From Paralvinella palmiformis (lineage: Eukaryota; Annelida; Polychaeta; Terebellida; Alvinellidae): a stretch of 64,000 nucleotides of DNA. The stretch is from positions 677,501 through 741,500 of the forward strand of contig JAODUP010000436.1 of the NCBI GenBank assembly GCA_025642065.1, read 5' to 3'. The notes beneath the pieces are model-generated. The model worked only from the letters and a program-made list of their open reading frames with translations, had not been told where the DNA came from and searched no databases. This document shows, in pieces, positions 55,207 to 58,200 of the stretch (within the stretch, counting starts at the first letter, position 1; each line of letters starts with the position of its first letter). A program made the position numbers and the translations under genes.

Positions 55207-57047
55207 GGTACTGGCTCAGAGTACCAAGATCTATATATCCATAAAAACCTATACTTCCACAAACCATTACGCTGTTATTATGTCTGAACGAACCATCAGT
55301 CGATAGGTTGGATATCATCAGCTTTTCATGTCCGTGCATGTGCGTGCGTGTATGTGTGTGGGAAGGGATCCTTTTAGGAGAATCAGTTTACAAGTAACAA
55401 ACCGATAAAGGTCTGCTACCCGAACCCAATACGTACGTCAGGGCTACTCACACGACCATGAACTCAAGTAGACTCCAGGTAAAACACTTAAGCCAATCCA
55501 GGAATCGAATCATAATCAATGCTCACAAAGTTTCAGAACAAATCGGATGTTAATTTCTCGGTTCAGATCGCCGATAGTCCATAGAGGGACTACAAATAGC
55601 GACTACGAGTCCACATAGGGACTACAAAAAGGGACTACAACAGAAATAAATATCCTGTTTCGAGATGGCTGAAGACGAAATGAAACAAATCAAAATCAGA
55701 CCCCCGGCCATCACACGATAACCCCCGGCCACCACACGATAACTCCCGGCCATCACATGACCCATGTCTGTCACATAATAATCCCTAGTCATCACATGAC
55801 CCATGTCTATCACATAATGATCCCTAGTCATCACACGACCCATGTCTATCACATAATGATCCCTAGTCATCACACGACCCATGTCTATCACATAATGATC
55901 CCTAGTCATCACACGACCCATGTCTATCACATAATGATCCCTAGTCATCACACGACCCATGTCTATCACATAATGATCCCTAGTCATCAGACGACCTATG
56001 TCTATCACATAATGATCCCTAGTCATCACATGACCCATGACTATTATGTGATCCATATGCATCAACATACCGTATCTACTCAGCTAGTAACACATGAGGC
56101 ACTCAGCTTCTTTATATTTCATATACTTTCTAACTCACAAAGTATCACGTAATTTATCACGCAAACAACTCAGTATAACACGACTGTACGACCCAATCAC
56201 TAACTATATATCCCACGAACTCCCTCCATCATATAAGGAACATACAATTATATCATATACAATCACAAAATACACTAATTAGACAAGATATATCAACCCA
56301 CTGTTATTACATTAGTTGTATGGGTGTGGTATTTCAGGCACATATTACCCATTCACCCAACACTACATCGCTCAGTACTACCTTATCCACTCAACCTGAA
56401 TACTAAATTTCCCACTCACCCAACACTACATCACTCAGTATCACATTATCCACTCACCTAGGATCACCCTACACTAGATAACCCACTCATCCAGCACAAT
56501 ATCATCCACTCACCACATCACTCACTTATCCACTATCACCTCATTACCCACCTATCCTACAACATATTACCCACTCAACCAACATCATCTCACCCACTCA
56601 AACAGCACTTCGTTACCCTCTAACCCAAAATCACATTACCCACTCAGCCAACATTGCCTCATCCACTCACGCAACACCACATTACCCTCACAGAATATCA
56701 CATTAATGACAAATCCAGTATCACATCACTCACCCAGTATCAGATCACTCACCCACTATCACATCACTCACCCACTATCACATCACTCACCCACTATCAG
56801 ATCACTCACCCAGTTTCAGATCACCCACTATCACATCACTCACCCACTATCAGATCACTCACCCAGTATCAGATCACTCACCCAGTATCAGATCACTCAC
56901 CCACTATCAGATCAATCACCCAGTATCAGATCAGTCACCCAGTATCATATCACAAATTGTTTCTCCTAATTCTCCTCATAAAATATCAAAACTTATTATT
57001 AAAAGTCATAAGTCACACTTACCTGTGTAAATAGCCACATACACAAC
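1595..57047 (-). CDS. DPY19L: DPY19-like protein C-mannosyltransferase, partial, 14 exons
   Basis: The product should be a multi-pass ER membrane GT-C glycosyltransferase. The family transfers mannose from dolichyl-phosphate-mannose to the first Trp of WxxW/WxxC motifs in secreted and membrane proteins. Spliced minus-strand exons give family hallmarks in order: [110 protein letters not shown] and [17 protein letters not shown]. Every junction has GT/AG and compatible phases except after e4, where an apparent +1 shift occurs. Exon sizes sum to 1179 nt, against about 650-750 residues for the family, so both ends lie outside the window or are unfound. Introns e1/e2 and e2/e3 are about 22 and 25 kb, while e4-e14 fit in 5.3 kb. 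Family assignment is very secure; the DPY19L1/L2/L3/L4 subtype is not resolved, although the order and residues look most like L1. Confidence 0.95.
1690..1820. repeat. Degenerate tandem repeat, unit about 45 bp
   Basis: Recurring AGGCAAAACT-TTACA-GGCAGCAAA-like units, about three copies, weakly conserved. Confidence 0.4.
2503..2604 (-). CDS. DPY19L: DPY19L exon e13
   Basis: Acceptor ATTTAG, donor GTTAGT, 34 codons. It reads [20 protein letters not shown] then [14 protein letters not shown]. The [11 protein letters not shown] motif is diagnostic of DPY19 proteins. Confidence 0.97.
3199..3245. repeat. (TA)n microsatellite
   Basis: Uninterrupted TA run about 13 bases from the e12 donor signal. 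Confidence 0.95.
3265..3330 (-). CDS. DPY19L: DPY19L exon e12
   Basis: Acceptor AGACAG, donor GTAAGT, 22 codons. It reads [22 protein letters not shown]. The terminal ADD joins to AHIADLL of e13, as in the family. The alternative acceptor four bases upstream would put a stop in frame, so this start is preferred. Confidence 0.9.
3478..3534 (-). CDS. DPY19L: DPY19L exon e11
   Basis: Acceptor TTCTAG, donor GTAAGT, 57 nt in phase 0. It reads [19 protein letters not shown]. This region is poorly conserved in the family, so support comes from splice signals, phase and its place between e10 and e12. Confidence 0.8.
3735..3793. repeat. (TA)n microsatellite
   Basis: Long TA run beginning only a few bases beyond the e10 donor GTAAGT. 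Confidence 0.95.
3804..3890 (-). CDS. DPY19L: DPY19L exon e10
   Basis: Acceptor TTCCAG, donor GTAAGT, 29 codons. It reads [20 protein letters not shown] then FAACLITVT. The FGNxMLLTS motif is conserved. A long (TA)n tract starts within ten bases of the donor. Confidence 0.94.
4153..4257 (-). CDS. DPY19L: DPY19L exon e9
   Basis: Acceptor TTCCAG, donor GTAAGT, 35 codons. It reads [20 protein letters not shown] then [15 protein letters not shown], a membrane segment. A GATA/TA microsatellite begins within about ten bases of the donor. Confidence 0.95.
4408..4480 (-). CDS. DPY19L: DPY19L exon e8
   Basis: Acceptor TTCTAG, donor GTAATA. It completes Arg and reads [20 protein letters not shown] then LPWQ, ending in phase 0. 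FMLPWQ followed by FAQF of e9 matches the family. Confidence 0.95.
4887..4978 (-). CDS. DPY19L: DPY19L exon e7
   Basis: Acceptor TTTACAG, donor GTATGG. It reads [20 protein letters not shown] then [10 protein letters not shown] with a split Arg. The [13 protein letters not shown] block is essentially invariant in DPY19 proteins. Confidence 0.97.
5952..6009 (-). CDS. DPY19L: DPY19L exon e6
   Basis: Acceptor TTACAG, donor GTAAGT, 58 nt. It completes the split Ser and reads [19 protein letters not shown], ending in phase 0. The NHGE-C join to e7 is a family hallmark. Confidence 0.96.
6030..6290. repeat. Degenerate tandem repeat, unit about 40 bp, in intron e5/e6
   Basis: About six copies of a unit built on GCAGAAATTATTATAATAAG-TTTAC. 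Copies diverge noticeably. Confidence 0.7.
6374..6467 (-). CDS. DPY19L: DPY19L exon e5
   Basis: Acceptor TTTCAG, donor GTTAGC. It starts with two bases of a split Gly codon and reads [20 protein letters not shown] then MVFFFGAYL with a split Ser. It encodes a hydrophobic membrane segment of the GT-C core. Confidence 0.96.
6735..6856 (-). CDS. DPY19L: DPY19L exon e4 with apparent 1-nt frameshift
   Basis: Acceptor TCACAG, donor GTTTGT, 122 nt. From phase 0 it reads [20 protein letters not shown] then [15 protein letters not shown], which matches the family, but then runs CVEL-stop. If the single T at the CCC/T boundary is skipped, the last 16 nt read V-W-S-C-E-G and join in phase to e5 (LGEPAYFY). 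That restores the conserved SCEGLGEP block. The simplest reading is a one-base insertion, either a sequencing error or a real lesion. A weak donor at CCCT/GTGTGG would also restore phase but would delete that block. Confidence 0.9.
7535..8070. repeat. 25-bp minisatellite, about 21 copies
   Basis: Unit GTGACTGTGGACACATGTAC plus AAGAG, highly homogeneous in the left half and with more variants in the right half. As 25 is not a multiple of 3 and the unit lacks stops on the minus strand, all three minus frames stay open for 160-196 codons ([24 protein letters not shown] peptides). It is intronic, between e3 and e4. Confidence 0.97.
8279..9700. repeat. 25-bp minisatellite interrupted by a transposon
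   Basis: Unit about GGCTGAGTGGACTGAGGTAT plus GTGGA, about 14 degenerate copies over 8279-8622. It resumes at 9655 (TATTTGAAGGTTGAGTGGAG) after the inserted element 8623-9654. Removing the element and one TA restores the repeat register. Confidence 0.85.
8623..9654. mobile_element. TIR DNA transposon, non-autonomous, TA target duplication
   Basis: A 1032-bp element bounded by inverted ends. The left end is CTGTAGATCAGCTTAATTTG and the right end reversed is CTGTAGATCTGTTTAATTTG (18 of 20 identical); similarity continues into GGTGACA/GGCGAACA. TA occurs on both sides (8621-8622 and 9655-9656). No transposase-like ORF was seen, so it is probably mobilised in trans. TA duplication suggests a Tc1/mariner-like system, but the terminal bases are not diagnostic and the superfamily is unproven. 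Confidence 0.85.
9719..9836. repeat. Imperfect (GTA)n trinucleotide repeat
   Basis: Runs of GTAGTAGTAG broken by ATGTTATA motifs. It abuts the e3 donor region (9845) within about ten bases. Confidence 0.85.
9845..9982 (-). CDS. DPY19L: DPY19L exon e3
   Basis: Acceptor CCATAG, donor GTAAGT, 46 codons in phase 0. It reads [19 protein letters not shown], then [20 protein letters not shown], then RFNLYPE. It continues RTEM of e2 exactly as in animal DPY19L1 proteins. Confidence 0.97.
10169..10447 (-). mobile_element. SINE family C, tRNA head replaced by (CTCA)n
   Basis: On the minus strand it reads from GGTCGCGGGTTCGAGGCTCC (box-B-like) through a body with CTCATCCATAAAAATGAG and CTTGGGAGTTGA to a 3' end GGTTCTGGCG-TTTATAAACATG. 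It is homologous along its length to 29557-29855. The tRNA head upstream of box B is missing where the (CTCA)n tract starts. Confidence 0.85.
10448..10572. repeat. (CTCA)n tetranucleotide microsatellite, then (CCAA)n/(CCCA)n
   Basis: About 31 CTCA units, followed to about 10700 by CCAA and CCCA-rich sequence. The LTHSLTHS peptides it encodes are a by-product. Confidence 0.97.
10991..11066. repeat. (CA)n then (CAAA)n microsatellite
   Basis: A CA run passes directly into CAAACAAACAAA. Confidence 0.9.
11200..11770. other. CpG-rich unique block in the large intron
   Basis: Noticeably richer in GC and CpG than its surroundings, with no repeat structure and no recognisable exon. It is a candidate regulatory or conserved non-coding block; function is inference only. 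Confidence 0.35.
11901..11924. repeat. (GA)n microsatellite
   Basis: Uninterrupted GA run. Confidence 0.95.
12259..12430 (+). mobile_element. SINE family A, tRNA-headed
   Basis: Family A reads GGCGCCTCCGTGGTCTAGTG-GTAGCGCG (box-A-like), GGTTCGAATCTCGGCGTGGG (box B), then GAAGGGTGTTTCATCTTTGA, GGCCCATTTAGCCTACC and AAAAGTGGCCGTAAAAC. This copy is full length but has a diverged head (tRNA variant GCCACCACGGCCTAATTGG). Confidence 0.85.
12476..12585. repeat. (GAT)n/(GATGAC)n trinucleotide tracts
   Basis: Several ATGATGATG runs that follow a family-A SINE 3' end. SINE tails in this window often end in CATCATC or GATGATG. Confidence 0.8.
13742..13908 (-). mobile_element. SINE family A, diverged
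   Basis: Reverse-oriented copy running from GACGGTCACTTTTGAGC to GGCCATGGAGGCGATC. Its tRNA-head variant resembles that of the 12259 copy. Confidence 0.8.
14662..14795. mobile_element. Palindromic MITE, copy 1
   Basis: Contains GGTAA-ATGTATATTACC, GATCAGTTAACA, TTTCAGGTAATATACATATT and ACACAGATTAGCTGT in the same order as the 48781 copy, but is more diverged. (CA)/(CG) repeats follow it. Confidence 0.7.
15080..16190 (+). pseudogene. Decayed CR1/L2-type non-LTR retrotransposon, RT to 3' end
   Basis: Translated fragments in several frames match the reverse transcriptase order: [32 protein letters not shown] followed by [19 protein letters not shown], then a degraded FYADD (FYYMTS). An internal deletion leads to the C-terminal [20 protein letters not shown] segment. 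The 3' end is TGTACAACGTCTTTGAAAG followed by (ATT)n. Many stops and shifts make it a dead copy, sense to the plus strand and opposite to DPY19L. Confidence 0.9.
16148..16190. repeat. (ATT)n tail of the LINE copy
   Basis: ATT repeats directly after the LINE 3' end, as in CR1/L2-like elements that end in short tandem repeats. Confidence 0.85.
17781..17801. repeat. (GC)n alternating tract
   Basis: TGCACGCGCGCGCGCGCGTG-type run, with potential to adopt Z-DNA. Confidence 0.9.
18285..18780. repeat. Compound minisatellite of about 60-90 bp units with embedded (CT)n
   Basis: Six units of GTGTTAAACTGTGGCATCTC, then TCTGTGTTAAGCTACT, then a (CT)n/(CCCTCT) tract of variable length. Unit length varies because the internal CT tract varies. 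Confidence 0.93.
18925..19015. repeat. (GT)n(GC)n(GT)n(CT)n(GT)n compound microsatellite
   Basis: Consecutive purine-pyrimidine alternating tracts, including CGCGCGCG. Confidence 0.9.
19648..19826 (-). mobile_element. SINE family A
   Basis: Near-complete reverse copy: CTTACGGCCACTTTTGTGC, CCCACGCCGAGATTCGAACT and AGACCACGGAGGCGATC. It is preceded by GATGATGATT. Confidence 0.92.
20100..20265 (+). mobile_element. SINE family A, diverged
   Basis: CATCTCCGTGGCCTGACTAG head, GGTTCGAACCTCCGCCGGGA box B and a shortened body that ends near AGCAATATTTAAAC. Confidence 0.8.
21190..21342 (-). mobile_element. SINE family A, diverged
   Basis: TTTTACGGCCATTCTCTGGA, ATGAAACATCCTCAGATATA and a degraded tRNA head ending GGGGACGTCC. 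Confidence 0.65.
21978..22136 (-). mobile_element. SINE family B, tRNA-headed
   Basis: Family B on the minus strand has a head with box B GGTTCGAATCCG-like sequence, then CATACCTGTTTTTGTGGGAT, GTTTCCCCAGGC and CCCAGGTGTGACCA. This copy shows AAACATCCCACAAAAACAGG and GGTCACACCTGGGACACATG in plus orientation. Confidence 0.8.
22160..22290 (-). mobile_element. SINE family B, partial
   Basis: AGGGATTCGACTCCAGGATT followed by GGAGGTTTGTAGCACAGT, in the same orientation as the adjacent copy. Confidence 0.6.
22300..22350. repeat. (GT)n microsatellite
   Basis: Nearly pure GT tract. Confidence 0.95.
22793..22870 (-). repeat. Dispersed repeat D, copy 1
   Basis: Reads, on the minus strand, GAGCTCGATTCTTTTCGAGG, then ACATTGG and TTTTGTAATTATTA. 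The same order occurs on the plus strand at 62345-62420. The A/T-rich tail suggests a retroposon 3' end. Confidence 0.7.
23662..23806 (+). mobile_element. SINE family A with internal deletion of the tRNA head
   Basis: GGGGCGCCTCCGTGGT joins directly to GGTAGTTCGAATCTTGGCGT, so the region between box A and box B is missing. The body is well conserved through AAGTGGCCGTAAAACATT. Confidence 0.88.
23953..24045 (+). mobile_element. LINE 3' end fragment
   Basis: TGTACAGCGCCTGTGAATGG, GGGCGCTTTATTAAATATAC and a (ATT/AGT)n tail align with the 3' end of the LINE copy at 16100-16190. Confidence 0.75.
24331..24353. repeat. (TA)n microsatellite
   Basis: Uninterrupted TA run. Confidence 0.95.
24473..24615 (-). 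mobile_element. SINE family B
   Basis: GAGTTGTTTAACTTCGGTAC, GACATATGGCCGAGGGGCTT, CAGGTATGAGTCGGATTTGA and CTAACCACTGTGCTATCG are all family-B landmarks. Confidence 0.9.
24960..25990. other. CpG-rich unique block, about 1 kb
   Basis: GC/CpG-rich and free of repeats apart from poly-C runs (25281, 25590). It has unusually few stops, so long spurious ORFs occur on the minus strand. Motifs such as TGACAG (25410, 25495) and GATAA suggest a regulatory element; this is inference. Confidence 0.4.
26440..28440. repeat. Two-kilobase degenerate tandem array, unit about 20 bp
   Basis: Nearly continuous variants of GTAACCACAGTAGATAGAC. Copies differ strongly in sequence, which suggests an old array that is no longer homogenised. 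Confidence 0.85.
27079..27300. repeat. 36-bp homogeneous sub-array inside the degenerate array
   Basis: About six tandem copies of CGCAGGATAGACGGACATAA then TGTACACACAACCAAC. The unit is 12 codons, so minus frames read [16 protein letters not shown] peptides. It is much more uniform than the flanking array. Confidence 0.93.
28480..29130. other. CpG-rich block with (GC)n and (CA)n
   Basis: GC-rich unique sequence with GCGCGCGCGG at about 28840-28858 and (CA)n at 28891-28914. It has GAGATGGCGCTG on the minus strand at 28609-28620. No exon seen. Confidence 0.4.
29523..29554. repeat. (TA)n microsatellite at a SINE 3' end
   Basis: TA run adjoining the 3' end of the family-C SINE. Confidence 0.95.
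29557..29855 (-). mobile_element. SINE family C, complete copy
   Basis: The minus strand starts with a tRNA-like head (CGAGCCGTGATAGCGCAGTT, AGTTAGAGCGTAGGACTCGT, box B GGGATCGAATCTCC). A body follows and the 3' end is GGTTCTGGCGCTATATAAAC, followed by (TA)n. About 300 bp, the reference copy for this family. Confidence 0.9.
30102..30156. repeat. (CA)n(GA)n compound microsatellite
   Basis: CA repeats pass into GA repeats. Confidence 0.95.
30190..30690. other. CpG-rich block with paired CTCF-like motifs
   Basis: GC-rich unique sequence. It contains CGCCGCTAGGGGGACTC (30513-30529) and, on the opposite strand, CGCCGGAAGGGGGCGC (30541-30556). Both resemble the bilaterian CTCF core CCRSYAGRKGGC. 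No coding signal recognised. Confidence 0.4.
30690..30975. repeat. Minisatellite of about 31-37 bp, 7-8 copies
   Basis: Unit GATGTTTTATCAAGTTGTCG then GGCAGTCC, with insertions such as GTCAGTGG in some copies. Confidence 0.93.
31118..31154. repeat. (GT)n(GC)n tract
   Basis: GTGTGTGTGTGCGCGCGCGC, with Z-DNA potential. Confidence 0.9.
31470..31531. repeat. (CA)n and (GT)n inverted microsatellites
   Basis: A CA run at 31470-31500 faces a GT run at 31515-31531 and could form a hairpin. Confidence 0.85.
32186..32248. repeat. Two-copy tandem repeat of about 32 bp
   Basis: TTGTACGTCTGTCATTTTTT-CTGTCTCCAG is repeated with small changes. Confidence 0.75.
32660..33130. repeat. Degenerate tandem repeat, unit about 45-55 bp
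   Basis: Recurring AATCCCATTCCCTGATAATGG-like units, weakly conserved. It ends in (GACGAT)n. Confidence 0.55.
33290..33510. repeat. Degenerate tandem repeat, unit about 47 bp, four copies
   Basis: GATTTAGTGCTATCTAGATA-CCACATTCTAGTGTCA-like units. Confidence 0.7.
33544..33602. repeat. (TA)n microsatellite
   Basis: Long TA tract. Confidence 0.95.
33644..33735. repeat. (GACA)n tetranucleotide repeat
   Basis: GACAGACAGACA runs interrupted by TACACATA and GGAGAAA. Confidence 0.92.
34265..34330. repeat. (GC)n(CA)n microsatellite
   Basis: GGCGCGCGCGCGAC is followed by about 27 AC units. It lies about 290 bp beyond the e2 donor. Confidence 0.95.
34617..34704 (-). CDS. DPY19L: DPY19L exon e2 (first luminal loop)
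   Basis: Acceptor TTTACAG, donor GTATGT. It completes a split Arg codon and then reads [17 protein letters not shown] followed by [12 protein letters not shown], ending in phase 0. This E-x-D-R-x-F-S-H-L block is the strongest family signature. The acidic residues here belong to the first luminal loop, which in this family contributes to the active site. It lies alone between introns of about 22.3 and 24.6 kb. Confidence 0.95.
35045..35222. repeat. 28-bp minisatellite, about six copies
   Basis: Unit ACCTTACAAACCAACCCTCA then AGACTTGT. The end units carry GGCTGTCATGAC. Confidence 0.94.
35669..35752. repeat. (CA)n(TA)n compound microsatellite
   Basis: A CA run passes directly into a TA run. 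Confidence 0.95.
36217..36411 (-). mobile_element. SINE family A
   Basis: Reverse copy from GTTTTACGGCCACTTTTGTA to AGACCACGGAGGCGCCC, with a GATGATGATGATT 3' tail. Confidence 0.92.
37046..37118. repeat. (GT)n/(G)n/(CA)n tract
   Basis: A poly-G run is flanked by GT and CA repeats. Confidence 0.9.
37478..38410. repeat. 30-bp minisatellite, about 27 copies with variants
   Basis: Unit CTGCTGTTGATGTCTACAGA then CAGTAGACAA, homogeneous in 37500-37985 and degenerate rightwards to about 38410. Minus frames read [14 protein letters not shown] peptides. A related 33-bp triple repeat (CACCAGTCATCACCAACTGG) occurs at 38490-38555. Confidence 0.95.
38685..39010. repeat. Degenerate tandem repeat based on CACAGTGTCTTAAAGG
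   Basis: Irregular 20-40 bp units, probably a decayed continuation of the preceding array. Confidence 0.6.
39240..39360 (-). mobile_element. SINE family A, highly diverged fragment
   Basis: AAGATGAAACGCCCTTTAGC and CCAGGTTTTGAATCCCGATT only. Confidence 0.45.
39738..39892 (-). mobile_element. SINE family B
   Basis: GAGTTGTTTAGACTCAGCAC, GGGACATAAGGCTGAGGGGC and CAGGTGTGAGCTAGTTTTGA. Confidence 0.85.
40195..41165. repeat. 32-bp minisatellite with higher-order structure, about 32 copies
   Basis: Unit GTACTAATCTACAAGCGAGT then GGACTGGGTCGG. Variants lacking GCGAGT or carrying an extra GTCAG recur in the same order (for example from 40581, 40802 and 40921), so multi-unit blocks were duplicated. 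Confidence 0.95.
41405..41443. repeat. (CA)n microsatellite
   Basis: Nearly pure CA tract. Confidence 0.95.
41606..41850. repeat. (CT)n/(CA)n mixed low-complexity tract
   Basis: Alternating CTCTCT and CACACA blocks. Confidence 0.9.
42571..42750 (-). mobile_element. SINE family A
   Basis: GTTTTACGGCCACTTTTGTA, CCCACGCCGAGATTCGAACA and AGACCACGGAGGGACCC. Confidence 0.92.
43965..44080. repeat. Tandem repeat of about 27 bp, 4-5 copies
   Basis: ACATGATCTTCAGGACATTA-like units alternating with AGGATATC variants. Confidence 0.8.
44270..44900. other. GC-rich unique block
   Basis: CpG-rich and without repeats. It includes CCCAGGTGGCGCTT (44537-44550), a good match to the arthropod/bilaterian CTCF core. 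ORFs on both strands show no recognisable family. Confidence 0.35.
44967..45145 (+). mobile_element. SINE family A, near full length
   Basis: AGGGCGCCTCCCTGGTCTAA head, GTGTTCGAATCTCAGCGTGG box B and AAAAGTGGCCGTAAAACATC tail. Confidence 0.93.
45595..45624. repeat. (GA)n microsatellite
   Basis: Uninterrupted GA run. Confidence 0.95.
45636..45792 (-). mobile_element. SINE family B
   Basis: GGGAAACATCCCACAAATAT, TTTCAAACCCACAACCCGGA and a degraded 3' part. Confidence 0.75.
45918..46083 (+). mobile_element. SINE family B, plus orientation
   Basis: GGGCGCTCTGATGGCATGGT head, GGGTGCGAAACCCGGACTCA box B, CACCTGTTTTGTGGGACG and GTGCCGAGGATGAATGACTC. Confidence 0.75.
47120..47890. repeat. Minisatellite of about 34-35 bp, about 22 copies
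   Basis: Unit TACAACATCAACCATTGTAT then AATTGTAACTATTT, AT-rich. Sub-variants (GTGACTACTG, TTTAAACTATT, TTTTGTATGA) recur in sets, pointing to multi-unit duplication. Confidence 0.95.
48478..48600 (-). mobile_element. SINE family B, diverged
   Basis: GCCCCACAAACACAGGTATG and AACCACAACCTGAATACCGT. Confidence 0.65.
48745..48780. repeat. (TA)n microsatellite beside a MITE
   Basis: A TA run preceded by (AAT)n. The palindromic MITE starts directly after it. Confidence 0.95.
48781..48918. mobile_element. Palindromic MITE, copy 2
   Basis: Inverted ends ACAGTTACTCTGTATAATCA and, reversed from the right, ACAGTTAATCTGTATAATCA, continuing into GGTAATATGTA. About 135 bp, nearly a perfect hairpin. AT-rich flanks fit insertion at TA or AT. 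Confidence 0.85.
49830..49950. repeat. Short tandem array, unit about 27-30 bp
   Basis: Four copies of TAACAGATGTGTGGCTTAAC-like units. Confidence 0.8.
50124..50171. repeat. (TA)n microsatellite
   Basis: Uninterrupted TA tract. Confidence 0.95.
50886..51224. repeat. Inverted duplication, left arm
   Basis: About 340 bp that recur in reverse orientation at 53004-53370. The core (51010-51190) is nearly identical. On the plus strand it holds an ATG in good context (GCCATGG) and at least 58 open codons ([20 protein letters not shown] and on). The opposite strand is open too. I do not recognise the peptide. Confidence 0.93.
51236..51355 (+). mobile_element. SINE family A, 5'-truncated
   Basis: Starts at box B (CCCGGGTTGAAATCCCAGCC) and continues through GGCCCATTTAGCCTACATTG. 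It abuts the left arm of the inverted duplication. Confidence 0.85.
51831..51955. mobile_element. SINE family A, head and body in opposite orientation
   Basis: 51831-51883 is a minus-strand tRNA head (GGTCCAGCTCGCTACCGCTA, ACCACGGAGGGGCC). 51884-51955 is a plus-strand body (CTCATTACCTTTGGAGGTCG to GCCATAAAACATCATC). The two parts meet at a GGGGCCCCC junction. Confidence 0.88.
51976..52266. mobile_element. hAT-type MITE, 291 bp
   Basis: Ends CTGACATGGGGTCGATTC and CCCCATGTCTG form terminal inverted repeats; the interior has the shared TTTTTTAATTCAGAAATATT. Flanking 8-mers ATACATAT and ACACATAC match at six of eight positions, a decayed target duplication. Confidence 0.88.
53004..53370. repeat. 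Inverted duplication, right arm
   Basis: Reverse complement of 50886-51224, with about 28 extra bases near 53035-53065 (G-rich). The core ORF is kept; one GTG/GCG difference gives Val/Ala. Confidence 0.93.
54590..54720 (+). mobile_element. SINE family B, diverged, plus orientation
   Basis: GTCTGTGGGATGTTTCATTC and a weak head. Confidence 0.4.
55158..55206. repeat. (CA)n(TA)n microsatellite
   Basis: A CA run passes directly into a TA run. Confidence 0.95.
55740..56045. repeat. 39-bp minisatellite, about eight copies
   Basis: Unit CATCACACGACCCATGTCTA then TCACATAATGATCCCTAGT. 39 bp is 13 codons, and both strands stay open ([13 protein letters not shown] and [13 protein letters not shown]). 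It is intronic and not supported as coding. Confidence 0.96.
56330..56960. repeat. 19-bp minisatellite with a degenerate left half
   Basis: ATCACATCACTCACCCACT units are regular at 56720-56960 and grade into irregular CACTCACCCAACACTACATC-like units on the left. It ends about 60 bp from the e1 donor. Confidence 0.93.
57023..57047 (-). CDS. DPY19L: DPY19L exon e1, 25-nt micro-exon
   Basis: A short exon between a TTTCAG acceptor and a GTAAGT donor. Read with one base from an upstream exon it gives C-V-C-G-Y-L-H plus AG, and the next exon supplies G to complete Arg. The join reads [17 protein letters not shown], which lines up without gaps with the end of the first membrane segment and the first luminal loop of DPY19 proteins. 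The exon is too short for ORF-based gene finding; phase and homology support it. Confidence 0.75.
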
Positions 57048-57166
57048 CTGAAAGTAATAAAATCAAATATTAGTCATTACTGACTATAATAATAAAATGA
57101 GACATAATTATTTAAAAAAAACTTTATGTCACTATACAGGTGATACATAAATAACTGTGTAATGAA

Positions 57167-57285
57167 GTCAAGTTGTTTAGCCCACCAAGGAAAACAAATC
57201 CCCAAAACACAGCCAAGAGATGGATTCAAACCCACAACCTGGAGGTTTACAGCACTAACAATGATGCCTACAGAATGGCCACAAG
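57167..57285 (-). mobile_element. SINE family B, 3' shortened
   Basis: AAGTTGTTTAGCCCACC and GATTCAAACCCACAACCTGG. Confidence 0.75.
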
Positions 57286-57307
57286 TAAATAACCTTGGAT
57301 GGCCATG

Positions 57308-57412
57308 ATTGATGTTTTACGGCCACTTTTGCGCACATGGTAGGCTAGAAGGCCGAGCGACCTCTAAAGGTAACGAAGCGAAGTCAAAGATGAAACACCC
57401 TTCAGAAATAAC
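57308..57412 (-). mobile_element. SINE family A, 5'-truncated
   Basis: GTTTTACGGCCACTTTTGCG to GAAACACCCTTCAGAAATA; the tRNA head is missing. Confidence 0.9.
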
Positions 57413-57887
57413 CTAAACACCTAAAATGCTGAATACGATAAGAATAATGTCAGAATTTGGTTCCCGCCAAAAACAGCATTAAAGAGAAGTGACTCAAGAG
57501 GAAACTTAAACCCAGTAACTGTATATTTGGTGCGAGTGTCTGCAATATTAGTACATTCTAAGGTCTATGAGTGGTTAAGCAGCAGTGAAAGACCTGTCAC
57601 CAAATATCTTTGTTGATGTTTAACAAACATATAGGGTCTTATTATCAGGGATGGCAATGGAAAACAAGAAAAAAACTCTGCGAACAATCGAAGTAAATGA
57701 TCCAGAACAGACAGACAACCTCGGAAATCTGCGGAACATTGGCATCACTGTTTGTTATTTATCAAAGATCTATTTATAATATGCTGACTATGAAGAAAGA
57801 TGTCTGTAAGCTAATGTGATCTGATACGTTTTGTAAGATTAAAATTCAATCGATTATAAATACTGAGTAATATAAACACACAGACAC

Positions 57888-57892
<5 letters not shown>

Positions 57893-57932
<40 letters not shown>
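57893..57932. repeat. (TA)n microsatellite
   Basis: Uninterrupted TA tract. Confidence 0.95.
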
Positions 57933-57936
<4 letters not shown>

Positions 57937-58200
57937 TTTACATCAATATTTGAGAATACTTTTCATTGAAAAGTTACTGGGACCTTTAAATTATCTCAGC
58001 ACAGACTGGATTAAATTTTACAAGTCAATTAAGATGATAAATTAGATAGCTTGAGCAATACAATAAATCTATAATCATGCAATTAATATCAACTACAATT
58101 ATGGATTACCCTTTATTCAGACATTTACAACAGGATCCATAAGGCAAAAGAGTGAAAACATCACCTAGCTAGCTTAAGCCATAATTATTTGAACCAATAC

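Larger units (their letters stand above)
34705..57022 (-). other. DPY19L intron, about 22.3 kb
   Basis: Defined by e1 and e2. It contains minisatellites, SINEs, an inverted duplication, a hAT MITE and several GC-rich unique segments. Nothing nameable was seen in 35820-36180, 36420-37010, 39360-39730, 42780-43400, 45150-45590, 46100-47100, 48920-49800 or 53800-54580. Confidence 0.75.

Noticed and set aside
55622..56152. Paired ORFs on opposite strands (131 and 148 codons)
   Set aside because: Both derive from the 39-bp minisatellite and have no independent coding evidence.
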